Part shown: one piece after another, positions 42,335-51,461 of the stretch
How positions within the stretch are numbered: the stretch's first letter is position 1
Layout: every line of letters begins with the position of its first letter
Assembly (NCBI GenBank): GCA_003156715.1
Contig: PMHO01000019.1
Span: forward strand, 1,106 to 57,608
Origin: Candidatus Tityobacter terrigena
GTDB taxonomy: Bacteria > Vulcanimicrobiota > Vulcanimicrobiia > Vulcanimicrobiales > Vulcanimicrobiaceae
Reading direction: 5' to 3'
DNA: 56,503 bases
Position numbers and translations under genes: made by a program
The notes under the pieces: model-generated
Databases searched by the model: none
What the model saw: only the letters and a program-made list of their open reading frames with translations
Told to the model about the DNA's origin: nothing

Positions 42335-43448
42335 AACCGCGCCGCGTCCGGCCGTCGATCCGCTGCTGGCGGCCAGCGTCGCTACGTTGGTCGGCATCGG
42401 CCTCATCATGGTCTTGAGCGCTTCGAGTGCGACCGCGGTCGCGATCCACCACGACGCACTGTATTTTCTCAAGCGCCAGCTGGCCTGGCTTGCGGTCGCG
42501 CTGCTGCTCTCCTTCGTGGCCTACCGCATCGACTACCGCAAGCTTCGCAAGCTCGCTCCGGTTGGGTTCGTGGCCGCGGTCGTGCTGCTTGCAGCCGCCT
42601 TGATTCCGCACGTGGGCATCGTCTCGGGCGGGGCTCGCCGTTGGCTCGGCGCGGGCCCGCTTTCGTTCGAGCCCTCGGAGTTTGCCAAGCTGGCGCTGGT
42701 GTTTTACTTGGCTTCGGCGCTCGCGGCCAAAGGCGAACGCATTCGCTCGCTTTCGAACGGCGTGATTCCACTCGCGGCGATGACGGCGCTGGTCGCGGTG
42801 CTGGTGTATCGCGAACCCGATCTAGGGACGGCGAGCTTGCTCGTGCTGACCGCCGGCGCAATGCTTTTCGCGGCGGGCGCGCGCGTCGCCCATTTGCTCG
42901 CGGTTGCCGCGATTACGCTGCCGCCGGCGATCGTGCTCGTTCGGCACGATCCATACAAGCTGGCACGCATCACGGCGTTCATGGACCCCTGGAAAGATCC
43001 GCAGGACAAGGGATTTCACATCGTCCAGTCGTTGATGGCGCTGGGAAGCGGAGGATGGACCGGCGTCGGGATCGGGTTCTCGCGCCAGAAGTTCTTTTGG
43101 CTGCCGGAGGCGCACACCGATTTCATCGGAGCGATCATCGGCGAGGAGCTGGGCTTCGTCGGCTTGGCGGCGATCGTCGTGCTTTTCCTGGTGTTCGCGT
43201 TCCGCGCGGTTCGCATTGCGCTCGGCGCGCCCGATCGTTTCGGCTATTTCTTGACGGTCGGGTGTCTGGCGATGATCGTCATCCAGGCCTTCGTGAACCT
43301 CGGGGTCATCACGTCGTCGTGGCCGGTGACCGGCGTTCCGCTTCCCTTCATTTCGTTCGGCGGGTCATCGCTCGTCGTGTCGCTCGTGGCCGTGGCGCTC
43401 GTCGCCAACGTCGATAGCCGCCGCGCCCCGGCGAAACTCCAAGTGTAG
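42327..43448 (+). CDS. ftsW: Septal peptidoglycan glycosyltransferase FtsW
   Basis: FtsW polymerises lipid II at the septum together with FtsI. The 373-residue SEDS protein has about ten helices and the motifs GARRWLGAGPLSFEPSEFAK, REPDLGTASLL, TDFIGAIIGEELGF and PLPFISFGGSSL. GTG 42327 overlaps murD by 8 bp; an earlier in-frame start would overlap murD far more. murG follows after 16 bp. Confidence 0.94.
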   Translation: MVETAPRPAVDPLLAASVATLVGIGLIMVLSASSATAVAIHHDALYFLKRQLAWLAVALLLSFVAYRIDYRKLRKLAPVGFVAAVVLLAAALIPHVGIVSGGARRWLGAGPLSFEPSEFAKLALVFYLASALAAKGERIRSLSNGVIPLAAMTALVAVLVYREPDLGTASLLVLTAGAMLFAAGARVAHLLAVAAITLPPAIVLVRHDPYKLARITAFMDPWKDPQDKGFHIVQSLMALGSGGWTGVGIGFSRQKFFWLPEAHTDFIGAIIGEELGFVGLAAIVVLFLVFAFRAVRIALGAPDRFGYFLTVGCLAMIVIQAFVNLGVITSSWPVTGVPLPFISFGGSSLVVSLVAVALVANVDSRRAPAKLQV

Positions 43449-43464
43449 ATCGTTCTGCCAAGCC

Positions 43465-44592
43465 GTGAAGATCGTGCTGACCGGCGGCGGGACGGGAGGA
43501 CACGTGTACCCGGCGCTTGCGATTGCCGAAGCGCTCGCAGAGGAGCCTGCCGTCGCGCCGCTCGAGGTGCTGTTTGCCGGCACGCGCGACCGTCTCGAGG
43601 CGGAGATCGTGCCGAAGGCAGGAATCCCGATTGCTTTCGTGCGCGCGGCTCCGCTGGAACGGCGCCCGTCGCTCGAGCTCGTTCGAACGGCGTTTGAGAA
43701 TCTGCGCGGCGTCGGCGATGCGTTTGCGCTCGTGCAGCGCTTCGCGCCCGACGCGGTGATCGCGACGGGCGGATACGTGACCTTTCCGGTCGTGGTTGCC
43801 GCGCGGCTGGCCCGCTTGCTGCACCGTTCGCGAGCCAAGATCGTTTTGCTCGAGCCAAATGCAACGGCCGGCCTCACGAATCGCTTGCTGGAGCCGCTCG
43901 TCGACGAGAAGTGGGTCTCGTTGCCGCAGGTCGCAGGCGCACAAGGCCGTCGCACGATCGTCACCGGTACGCCCGTGCGCGCAGCCTTCCTCAAACCGAT
44001 CGATGCACGCATCGCGCGGCTTACGCTCGGCCTCGAACCGCAACGAACGACGGTGGCGATCATCGGCGGCAGCCAGGGGGCGCATTCGCTCAACGAGGCC
44101 GTTGCATCGCTGCTCGAGGCGGGAGGCGCGCCCTGGCAGATTCTCCACCTCACCGGCTCGCGCGACTTCGCAGCGATGTCCGCGCGGGAGCAGCCCGCCG
44201 TCGCGCGCGGCGACGCGCGGGTCATCAACTATCTTGCAGATCCGCGCGTGGCTTATGCGGCCGCCGACCTGATGGTCGTTCGCGCGGGCGCCTCGACGCT
44301 CGCCGAGTTGGCGGCTACCGCGACGCCCGCGATCCTCGTGCCGTACCCGCATGCCACGGGCGATCATCAGACGCACAACGCCCGGACGTACGTCGCACTC
44401 GGCGCCGCCCGCTTGCTGCGCGACGAGGAATTGTCGGGCGAGCGCCTCGCCCGCGAGCTGCACGAAGCGCTCGCACCGGAAGCGATCGCGGCGATGCGCC
44501 GGGCCGCGCACAAGCTAGCGCAAGGGGACCCGCGCGCGGTGATTCGAGCGCGGGTGAAGCGCTGGTCGCCTGCGAACACGGCCCAACCGTGA
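43465..44592 (+). CDS. murG: UDP-GlcNAc:lipid I GlcNAc transferase
   Basis: MurG makes lipid II from lipid I. The 375-residue GT28 protein starts with the nucleotide-binding loop IVLTGGGTGGHVYPALA, followed by IATGGYVTFPVV, AIIGGSQGAHSLNEAV, VVRAGASTLAELAA and VPYPHATGDHQTHNA. GTG 43465 is the first start after ftsW. The stop overlaps murC as GTGA. Confidence 0.96.
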   Translation: MKIVLTGGGTGGHVYPALAIAEALAEEPAVAPLEVLFAGTRDRLEAEIVPKAGIPIAFVRAAPLERRPSLELVRTAFENLRGVGDAFALVQRFAPDAVIATGGYVTFPVVVAARLARLLHRSRAKIVLLEPNATAGLTNRLLEPLVDEKWVSLPQVAGAQGRRTIVTGTPVRAAFLKPIDARIARLTLGLEPQRTTVAIIGGSQGAHSLNEAVASLLEAGGAPWQILHLTGSRDFAAMSAREQPAVARGDARVINYLADPRVAYAAADLMVVRAGASTLAELAATATPAILVPYPHATGDHQTHNARTYVALGAARLLRDEELSGERLARELHEALAPEAIAAMRRAAHKLAQGDPRAVIRARVKRWSPANTAQP

Positions 44593-45974
44593 GGCTCTCG
44601 TCCACGGTCCATTTCATCGGCATCAGCGGAATCGGCATGTCGGCGCTTGCGCGCATCTTGCTCGAGCGCGGCCACCACGTTTCCGGATCGTCAGACCGGC
44701 TCACGTGGCTGACGCAGCAGTTGAGCGAAGAGGGCGCGACGATTGCCATCGGCCACCGTCCGGACAATGTGGGCGCGGCTCGAACCGTGGTGGTCAGCTC
44801 GGCGATCGACGCAAGCAATCCGGAGCTCGTCGCCGCGCATGAGCGCGGCCTTGCTATCGTTTCGCGCGGCCGTCTGCTCGCGCATTTGATGTCCGAGCGG
44901 CGCGGCATCGCGGTCGCCGGCACGCACGGCAAGACGACGACCACCGCGATGATCGCGCACGTTCTCGAGTTCGGCGGCCTCGATCCGACCGTCATCGTGG
45001 GCGGCGAGCGCCACGACACCGGGCGTAACGCGCGCGACGGTGCGGGCGCCTGGCTCGTCTGCGAAAGCGACGAGTCCGACCTCTCGTTTCTCGATTTGCG
45101 GCCGGAGATCGCGGTCGTAACCAACGTCGAGAACGACCACGTCGCCTCCGACGCTGATTTGGCGCGCCTCATCGGCGCTTTCGAGACGTTTCTCGCTGCC
45201 CTTCCCGCGCACGGCTTAGCGCTGGTCGGCATCGACGAACCGCGCGCCGCCGGAATCGCCGCACAGCCGCGCTCGGCCGCAACGCTGACCTTCGGTTTCG
45301 AGCGCGCCGCATTGCGAGCGCGCGACGCTCGCTATGCGAATTTCGGCGTGCGCTTCGTCGTCGAGCGCGACGGCCTGCCGCTCGGGGAAATTACGACCGC
45401 GTGCCCCGGCGCGATCAACGTGCAGAACGCTTTGCCCGCGATTGGAATCGGGCTAGAGCTCGGACTCGATTTCAGCACCATCGCCCGGGCGCTGGCAGCC
45501 TTTCAAGGCGTCCGGCGCCGTTTCGAAGTCGTCGCCCGGTCGCCGCGCATGACGGTGGTCGACGATTACGCACACCATCCGACCGCGGTCGCCGCAACGA
45601 TCGCTGCGGCGCGCCGCGATCACGCCGGACCGATCGTGGTCGCCTTCCAGCCGCATCGCTACAGCCGCACGCAATATCTGGCGGGCGACTTCGCGCGCGC
45701 GCTGAGCGGCGCCGATGCGGTCGTGCTCACCGACGTATACGCCGCTTCGGAGGCGCCGATCGCCGGCGTGAACGCGGCCTCCATCGGCGAACCATTGCGG
45801 GCGCTTGGCGGACGGGTGAGCTACGTCCCGAACGTCGACGCATTGCCCGCGTACCTTCTCGAGCGCGCGCCCGAGGGCGCGCTCGTGCTCTTGCTAGGAG
45901 CGGGCTCGATCACCGATGCGGCCGCGGTCCTGGGCCGCGAACTGACCGCCTTCGCGAACGGGAAGGCGACGTGA
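44589..45974 (+). CDS. murC: UDP-N-acetylmuramate:L-alanine ligase
   Basis: MurC adds L-alanine, the first residue of the peptide. The 461-residue protein has VHFIGISGIGMSALARIL, VVVSSAID, GIAVAGTHGKTTTTAMI, NVENDHV, VVDDYAHHPTAVAATIAA and FQPHRYSRTQYL. The P-loop GTHGKTTT distinguishes MurC from other Mur ligases. GTG 44589 overlaps the murG stop. Confidence 0.96.
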   Translation: MRLSSTVHFIGISGIGMSALARILLERGHHVSGSSDRLTWLTQQLSEEGATIAIGHRPDNVGAARTVVVSSAIDASNPELVAAHERGLAIVSRGRLLAHLMSERRGIAVAGTHGKTTTTAMIAHVLEFGGLDPTVIVGGERHDTGRNARDGAGAWLVCESDESDLSFLDLRPEIAVVTNVENDHVASDADLARLIGAFETFLAALPAHGLALVGIDEPRAAGIAAQPRSAATLTFGFERAALRARDARYANFGVRFVVERDGLPLGEITTACPGAINVQNALPAIGIGLELGLDFSTIARALAAFQGVRRRFEVVARSPRMTVVDDYAHHPTAVAATIAAARRDHAGPIVVAFQPHRYSRTQYLAGDFARALSGADAVVLTDVYAASEAPIAGVNAASIGEPLRALGGRVSYVPNVDALPAYLLERAPEGALVLLLGAGSITDAAAVLGRELTAFANGKAT

Positions 45975-46912
45975 GCGAGCCGTCACTGCTGCTCGCGCGC
46001 GACCAAACCGTTCTGCGCGACCTGCTCGGCGATCGGGTTCGGTTCGACGAGCCGCTCGCTTCCCATACGTCGTGGCGTATCGGCGGTCCGGCCGACGCCT
46101 TCGCCGACGTGGCCACAACGGACGAACTGGCCGCCGCGCTCCGCTTTGTTTTCCGGCGGCGCCTGCCGTGGTTCGTGCTCGGCAGCGGATCCAATCTGCT
46201 GATCGGCGACGGCGGCATTCGCGGGCTCGTGTTTCGCCTTTCCGGCGAATTCGCGCGGATCGAGGTCGAGCTCGAAGACGACCTGGTCGTGGTCAGGGCC
46301 GGCGCCTCGGCCTCCATGCCGGCCTTGACCGCGCAGGCTGCATCCAACGGTGCGGTCGGAATCGGTTCGCTCGCCGGCATCCCCGGCAGCGCGGGAGGCG
46401 CCCTGCGGATGAACGCCGGCACCGACCGGGAAATCGGTGAGTTCGTCCGCGATGTTTGGGTGCAGGCTCCGACGAAGCCCGAACCACACCCCGTGACGCC
46501 CCAGTATTTCTACCGTCATACGACCCTTGCGCGGGACGTCGTCGTTGCGCGGGTTACGCTCGCCTTCCCCAAAGGGGATGCGCGTCGAGTGCGCGAGGAG
46601 ATGCGCGCGCGCTTGGTGCGACGCAAGAACACGCAGCCGCTGCAGCTGCCCAATGCCGGTTCGTGCTTTCGCAATCCGCCGGGCGATAAAGCCGGCCGCT
46701 TGATCGAAGCGGCGGGAGCGAAGGGCTGGCGCGAAGGCGGGGCCGAGGTGTCGGCGCTGCACGCCAACTTCATCGTCAATCGCGACGGGGCGCGCGCGCG
46801 CGACGTCGCCGCTCTGCTCGCGCGCGTTCGGCGCGCGGTGGTGGAGCGCTTCGGCGTCGAACTCGAACTCGAAGTGCACATGGCAGGAGTATTTCGTGAA
46901 TCGCCGGCGTGA
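45971..46912 (+). CDS. murB: UDP-N-acetylenolpyruvoylglucosamine reductase
   Basis: MurB reduces the enolpyruvyl intermediate to UDP-MurNAc with FAD and NADPH. The 313-residue protein has SHTSWRIGGPADAFADV, VLGSGSNLLIGDGG, GSLAGIPGSAGGALRMNAG, PNAGSCFRNPPGDKAGRLIE with the catalytic serine, and SALHANFIVN. It resembles the shorter type IIa form. GTG 45971 overlaps the murC stop; ddl overlaps its end by 17 bp. Confidence 0.95.
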   Translation: MSEPSLLLARDQTVLRDLLGDRVRFDEPLASHTSWRIGGPADAFADVATTDELAAALRFVFRRRLPWFVLGSGSNLLIGDGGIRGLVFRLSGEFARIEVELEDDLVVVRAGASASMPALTAQAASNGAVGIGSLAGIPGSAGGALRMNAGTDREIGEFVRDVWVQAPTKPEPHPVTPQYFYRHTTLARDVVVARVTLAFPKGDARRVREEMRARLVRRKNTQPLQLPNAGSCFRNPPGDKAGRLIEAAGAKGWREGGAEVSALHANFIVNRDGARARDVAALLARVRRAVVERFGVELELEVHMAGVFRESPA

Positions 46913-47837
46913 ACGGATCGTCGTCGTCATGGGAGGGCTCGGCGCCGAACGCGAGGTTTCCATTGCAAGCGGCAACGGCGTGATGAAGGCGCTCGACCGG
47001 CTCGGCTACGAGCCCCAGTCGGTCGACTTCGACGAGCGCTTTGTCGACGCGATTCGCGAACTCGCACCCGACGTCGTCTTCAACGCGCTGCACGGTCCGG
47101 GAGGCGAGGACGGCACGATCCAGGGCGTGCTGGAATGGCTGCGCGTCCCCTATACCGGCAGCGACGTGCGCGGCTGCGCGCTAGCGATGGACAAGCATCT
47201 CACCAAGAAGCTGCTCTCGGCTGAAGGCTTACCGACCCCGTCGTGGGACACGTTCGATTTCGAGGGCGGAACGCTTCCGCTTTTGCCCGGTTCGTTGAAC
47301 CTGCCGCTGGTGGTAAAGCCGCGCAACGAAGGCTCGAGTGCGGACGTCTCGATCGTGCGCACGCACGAGGAATGGTCGAAGACGATGATTGCGATCTCGG
47401 AACGGCGCTCGACGGTGCTTGCCGAGGAGTACGTGAACGGTCGCGAGTTTTCGTGCGGCGTGCTGTTCGAAGAGGCGCTGCCGGTCATCGAGATCGTCCC
47501 CAACGCGCGCGACTTTTACGACTACGAAGCAAAGTACGAAGCGGGCGCAAGCTACCACCACGTGCCGGCGCGCATCGACGCCGATCTCGGGCATCGCCTG
47601 CAGGTACTGGCCCTCTCGACGCACCGGCTGCTCGGATTGCGCGATTATTCGCGCACGGATTTCATCGTTACCAAGGAAGGGCGGCCGTACATTTTGGAGA
47701 TCAATGCCCTGCCCGGTCTCACCTCGACCAGCTTGCTCCCCGAGGAGTGCGCGTCGGCCGGCATTCAGTACGACGCCTTGATCGAGCGGCTCGTCGGCGC
47801 GGCTTTGGATCGCGGGCGTGAGCTCGTCGACATCTGA
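46896..47837 (+). CDS. ddl: D-alanine:D-alanine ligase
   Basis: Ddl makes the D-Ala-D-Ala dipeptide for MurF. The 313-residue ATP-grasp protein has VVVMGGLGAEREVSIASGNG, ALHGPGGEDGTIQGVLE, PLVVKPRNEGSSADVSIV, EEYVNGREFSCGVL, RTDFIVTKEG and EINALPGLTSTSLLPE. GTG 46896 has GGAG at a good distance. The following phosphatase gene overlaps its last 20 bp. Confidence 0.96.
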   Translation: MNRRRERIVVVMGGLGAEREVSIASGNGVMKALDRLGYEPQSVDFDERFVDAIRELAPDVVFNALHGPGGEDGTIQGVLEWLRVPYTGSDVRGCALAMDKHLTKKLLSAEGLPTPSWDTFDFEGGTLPLLPGSLNLPLVVKPRNEGSSADVSIVRTHEEWSKTMIAISERRSTVLAEEYVNGREFSCGVLFEEALPVIEIVPNARDFYDYEAKYEAGASYHHVPARIDADLGHRLQVLALSTHRLLGLRDYSRTDFIVTKEGRPYILEINALPGLTSTSLLPEECASAGIQYDALIERLVGAALDRGRELVDI

Positions 47838-48999
47838 GGGCCGTCTGTCGGCGCGGGCCGACGCCCAGGCCGTGCAGGCGGCAGCGTTGCCGGCCGTCAT
47901 TCCGCAGATCGCAGGCTTTCGCTTCTCTGCGCTCTATTCAGCCGGCCGGAGCGAGGCGATCGGTGCGGGAGACTGGTACGACGCAATGCGCCTCGTCGAC
48001 GGACGAATCGTCGTCTCGGTCGGCGACGTATCGGGCGGCGGCGTCAGCGCGGCGGCGACGATGGGCGAAGTGCGCCAAGCGATTCGCGGCGCGGCCCAAA
48101 TTCATCCCGAACCGCTGGCCTTGCTCGAAGCTGCCGATCGGATCCTGCGCATCGACGGCCTCGAGCGCATGGTGACGGCGTTCGTCGGCGTCCTCGATCC
48201 GATCACGTTCAGCTTCGCGTTCGCTTCGGCCGGGCATCCGCCGGCGATCGTGTGCCGCCCCGACGGGTCGCTCGAGGAGCTTCGCGCGAACGGCTTGCCG
48301 CTCGGGTACCGCGAGAAGTCGACGTCCGACGCGGGCGAGACGTACGTCGGGCCTGGCTCCCTGCTGGTACTCTTCACCGACGGGCTGATCGAGGGCAGTC
48401 ACGACATCGTCGAGGGCGAACGCCGTTTGAAAGCGGCGCTCGAAAGCGAGGAAGTGCGCGCCTCCGATAACGTCGCGGCCGCGCTCAAAGAAGCCGTTTT
48501 GGGCGAGGCCGAACACGACGACGTCGCGATCCTCACGCTGTTCGTCCTGCCGCGCGGGCGCGGTGGCGACGAAGGCGTCTGCAGTTGGTCGCTCCACTCC
48601 GACGACGCTGCCGCAGCTCGTGAGTTACGTCGCGGACTGACCGTGCGTTTGCGCGCAATCGGGGCGAGCGACGATGAAGTGCGCGACGCCGAACTCGTCT
48701 TTAGCGAGTTGATCGCTAATGTTGTACGGCACGCGCACGGCCCGGTCGACGTCGCGCTCGACCTGCGTGGCCCGCTTCCAGTCCTTTCGGTCCTCGACCG
48801 TGGGCCGGGCTTCACGCGTGCGGCCCATCTGCCGAGCGACGTGCTGAGCGAAACGGGCCGCGGCCTGTTCATCGTCAATTCGCTTTGCGTGGAATTCAAC
48901 GCGGACCGCCGGGCCGAACGGGGAACGCATGCACGCGCCGTGCTGACGCTCGACCGCATGCGCCGCGAACGGCGGCCGGGCGCCTTTTTCGTCGCTTAA
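47818..48999 (+). CDS. PP2C-type phosphatase fused to an anti-sigma-type ATPase domain
   Basis: This 393-residue protein has an N-terminal SpoIIE-type PP2C domain with metal-binding aspartates (IGAGDWYDAM, VVSVGDVSGGG, VLFTDGLIEG, GEAEHDDVAIL). A C-terminal HATPase_c domain follows (N-box ELIANVVRHAHG, DRGPGF, TGRGLFIVNS). Both occur in partner-switching control of sigma factors: the phosphatase activates an anti-anti-sigma factor and the kinase domain binds sigma. Fusion in one protein suggests a compact switch. It overlaps ddl by 20 bp, so it may respond to wall status (inference). GTG 47818; a later GTG 47872 is possible. Confidence 0.88.
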   Translation: MSSSTSEGRLSARADAQAVQAAALPAVIPQIAGFRFSALYSAGRSEAIGAGDWYDAMRLVDGRIVVSVGDVSGGGVSAAATMGEVRQAIRGAAQIHPEPLALLEAADRILRIDGLERMVTAFVGVLDPITFSFAFASAGHPPAIVCRPDGSLEELRANGLPLGYREKSTSDAGETYVGPGSLLVLFTDGLIEGSHDIVEGERRLKAALESEEVRASDNVAAALKEAVLGEAEHDDVAILTLFVLPRGRGGDEGVCSWSLHSDDAAAARELRRGLTVRLRAIGASDDEVRDAELVFSELIANVVRHAHGPVDVALDLRGPLPVLSVLDRGPGFTRAAHLPSDVLSETGRGLFIVNSLCVEFNADRRAERGTHARAVLTLDRMRRERRPGAFFVA

Positions 49000-49046
49000 A
49001 CGGCGTATACAAGAGAAAGGTGCCGGCGCCACGAACTCAAGGCCGC

Positions 49047-50261
49047 ATGTCACCGTCAACGGTCGTGGACCGCGGCCTCGAAGGCGTCATCGTCGGCGCC
49101 ACCGGACTGAGCAACGTCGAAGGCCTCGAGGGCCGGCTCACCTATCGAGGATACGATCTCAACGACCTCGCGCCCAATGCGAGCTTCGAAGAAGTCTGCT
49201 ATCTGCTGCTCTTCGGCGAGTTACCCAACCGCTACCAGCTCGAGGACATCAGCGTGCGGCTGGCCGCCAACCGCAGGCTGCCGCAAGCGCTGATCGACTG
49301 GATGCAGGCCACCCCGAAGAACGCCTGGCCGATGGATGTCTTGCGCACGATGGTTTCCGGCCTCGCACTGTTCACGCCGGTCATGGAGGACGGAGCCCAT
49401 CCCTCGAATCCGCGTGCCGCGATTGCGCTCATTGCGCGGACCCCGTCGATCGTCGCCGCTTGGGATCGCATTCGACGCGGTCTGACACCGATCGACCCGC
49501 TGCCGAATCTTTCCACTGCCGCAAACTTTCTCTACATGCGCACGGGGAAACCCCCGAGCCCCGAAGCCGAGCGCGCCCTCGACACGTACTTGATCCTGCT
49601 GGCCGATCACTCGTACAACGCGTCCACCTTCGCTGCCCGCGTGACGGCATCGACGCGCGCCGACATCTTCGCGGGCGCGACGTCGGCCATCGCGACGCTC
49701 GAAGGCGACCTGCACGGCGGCGCGCCGGGCAAGGTCATGCAAATGATTCTCGAGATCGACCAACCGGAGCGCGCCGAAGGCTACGTTCGGGAACTCTTAG
49801 CGCGCGGCGAGCGCGTCATGGGCATGGGTCATCGCGAATATAAAGTGCGCGACCCGCGGGCGTTCCACTTAGAGCGCATGGCCCAAGAGCTCGGTGACGC
49901 GAGCGACCCCAAATGGTACGCGATTGCTCGCGCGCTCGAAGCTGCCGCCGACAACGTGTTGCGCGAGCACAAGCCGGGGCGGCAGATCCATGCCAACGTC
50001 GAGTTCTATACGGCGCCGACGCTCTACAGTTTAGGCATACCGGCGGACGAATTCACCTGCATGTTCGCGTGCGGTCGAATGGCCGGCTGGACGGCGCACA
50101 TTCTCGAGCAGCTCGCCGACAACCGGTTGATCCGGCCGCAGGCCAGCTACACGGGCCAAGCGCGACTGCCGTGGGTGCCGCTCGACCAGCGTGGGCGCCG
50201 AGACGCCGGCCGGTCGGGTCTTCCCAATGGCGCCTCGCCCGCGTCCGAGGCGGCAAGCTGA
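49047..50261 (+). CDS. Citrate synthase family protein
   Basis: Citrate synthase condenses acetyl-CoA with oxaloacetate, entering the TCA cycle. The 404-residue protein has LTYRGYDLNDLA, DHSYNASTFAARV, LHGGAPGKVM, MGHREYKVRDPRA and the CoA-region FTCMFACGRMAGWTAHILEQ. Both catalytic histidines are present, but the position of the third catalytic residue (Asp in NVDFYS-type sequences) reads NVEFYT, a glutamate. It could be a citrate or methylcitrate synthase. ATG 49047 starts SPSTVVDRGLEGV, as expected. Its stop overlaps the hisB start. Confidence 0.9.
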   Translation: MSPSTVVDRGLEGVIVGATGLSNVEGLEGRLTYRGYDLNDLAPNASFEEVCYLLLFGELPNRYQLEDISVRLAANRRLPQALIDWMQATPKNAWPMDVLRTMVSGLALFTPVMEDGAHPSNPRAAIALIARTPSIVAAWDRIRRGLTPIDPLPNLSTAANFLYMRTGKPPSPEAERALDTYLILLADHSYNASTFAARVTASTRADIFAGATSAIATLEGDLHGGAPGKVMQMILEIDQPERAEGYVRELLARGERVMGMGHREYKVRDPRAFHLERMAQELGDASDPKWYAIARALEAAADNVLREHKPGRQIHANVEFYTAPTLYSLGIPADEFTCMFACGRMAGWTAHILEQLADNRLIRPQASYTGQARLPWVPLDQRGRRDAGRSGLPNGASPASEAAS

Positions 50262-50854
50262 GCGTTCCGGCGGCCCGCCGCCGCGCGGAAGTGACGCGCG
50301 CGACCAAGGAGACGAATATCGCGCTCGAGCTCGACCTCGAGGGTGGTCCGGCGCACATTGCTACCGACGTCGCGTTTCTCAACCATATGCTCGAGGCTTT
50401 CTCCAAACACGGCGGCATCGGATTGAACGTCCGCGCAACGGGCGACGGAATGGATCATCATCATGTGGTCGAGGACGTCGGGATTGCGCTCGGCACGGGG
50501 CTCGCCCGGGCGCTCGGCGAGAAACGCGGGATCGCGCGTTTCGGGTCGATCGCCGTTCCGCTCGACGACGCGCTCGTGCTGGCAAGCGTCGACCTTTCGG
50601 GGCGAGCGTATCTCAACTGCACGCTGAGCTTCGGTGCGGAAAACCTGGGCGACCTGAAGACGGAGTTGATCCCGCACTTCTTCCGCAGCGTCAGCGAGAA
50701 CGGGCGCTTCAACCTGCACCTCATTCAGCTGGCCGGAAGCAATTCGCACCATCTCTGCGAAGCCGCCTTCAAAGCGTTTGCGCGCGCGCTCGCGCAGGCG
50801 ATCGCCCTGAGCGGCGACGAGAACGTTCCGTCCACAAAAGGTTTGCTCGCGTAG
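50258..50854 (+). CDS. hisB: Imidazoleglycerol-phosphate dehydratase
   Basis: HisB dehydrates imidazoleglycerol phosphate in histidine synthesis. The product has VTRATKETNIALELDLEGG, TDVAFLNHMLEAFSKHGG, DHHHVVEDVGIALGTGLARA, FFRSVSENGRFNLHL and GSNSHHLCEAAFKAFARAL, giving all manganese-binding histidine clusters. The CTG at 50258 overlaps the citrate synthase stop as CTGA and yields SVPAARRRAEVTR, a typical N-terminus; GTG 50291 is the conservative alternative. With CTG it is 198 residues, the usual size. Confidence 0.92.
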   Translation: MSVPAARRRAEVTRATKETNIALELDLEGGPAHIATDVAFLNHMLEAFSKHGGIGLNVRATGDGMDHHHVVEDVGIALGTGLARALGEKRGIARFGSIAVPLDDALVLASVDLSGRAYLNCTLSFGAENLGDLKTELIPHFFRSVSENGRFNLHLIQLAGSNSHHLCEAAFKAFARALAQAIALSGDENVPSTKGLLA

Positions 50855-50858
50855 CGGG

Positions 50859-51461
50859 GTGATAGCGGTCGTCGATTTCGGCGGGGGCAATCTCGGGTCG
50901 CTGGTCGGGGCGCTCGAGCGCCGCGGAGCAGCCTTCGCCGTCACCGGGGATCCGGATGAAGTCGTGCGCGCCGAGGCGGCCATTCTTCCCGGCGACGGAG
51001 CGTTCGGTGCGACAATGCAGGCGCTCGCCGAGCGCGGCCTCGACGAAGCGGTGCGCGAGACGATCGCGCGCGGCCGGCCGTTTCTGGGCATCTGCGTCGG
51101 GATGCAGCTTCTCTACGAGCGCAGCCTCGAGCATGGCGAGCACCGCGGTCTGGGCGTGTTCGCCGGCACGGTTGCGCGCTTCGAGCACGCGCCGCGCGTG
51201 CCGCATATGGGATGGAACCAGCTCGAACCGCTCCGATCGCATCCATTTTTGCGCGGCATCGTGGCGCAAGCATACGCCTATTTCTTGCACAGCTATCGGG
51301 CCGCGGTCGGCGCCGAAACGCTGGCGGCGACGACGCATGGCGAGCGCTTTGCCGCAATCGTTGCGCGCGACAACGTGGTCGCGACGCAGTTTCATCCCGA
51401 GAAAAGCCAGACGACCGGCGCGCGCCTGCTCGACAATTTTCTCGCGCTCGCTCGCTCGTGA
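50859..51461 (+). CDS. hisH: Imidazole glycerol phosphate synthase glutaminase subunit
   Basis: HisH is the glutamine amidotransferase half of the HisHF enzyme. The 200-residue protein has VVDFGGGNLGS, ILPGDGAFGATMQAL, PFLGICVGMQLLYE with the nucleophilic cysteine, HSYRA, and QFHPEKSQTTG. GTG 50859 follows the hisB stop by 4 bp; GTGA joins to hisA. The cyclase partner hisF is not in this window. Confidence 0.95.
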   Translation: MIAVVDFGGGNLGSLVGALERRGAAFAVTGDPDEVVRAEAAILPGDGAFGATMQALAERGLDEAVRETIARGRPFLGICVGMQLLYERSLEHGEHRGLGVFAGTVARFEHAPRVPHMGWNQLEPLRSHPFLRGIVAQAYAYFLHSYRAAVGAETLAATTHGERFAAIVARDNVVATQFHPEKSQTTGARLLDNFLALARS

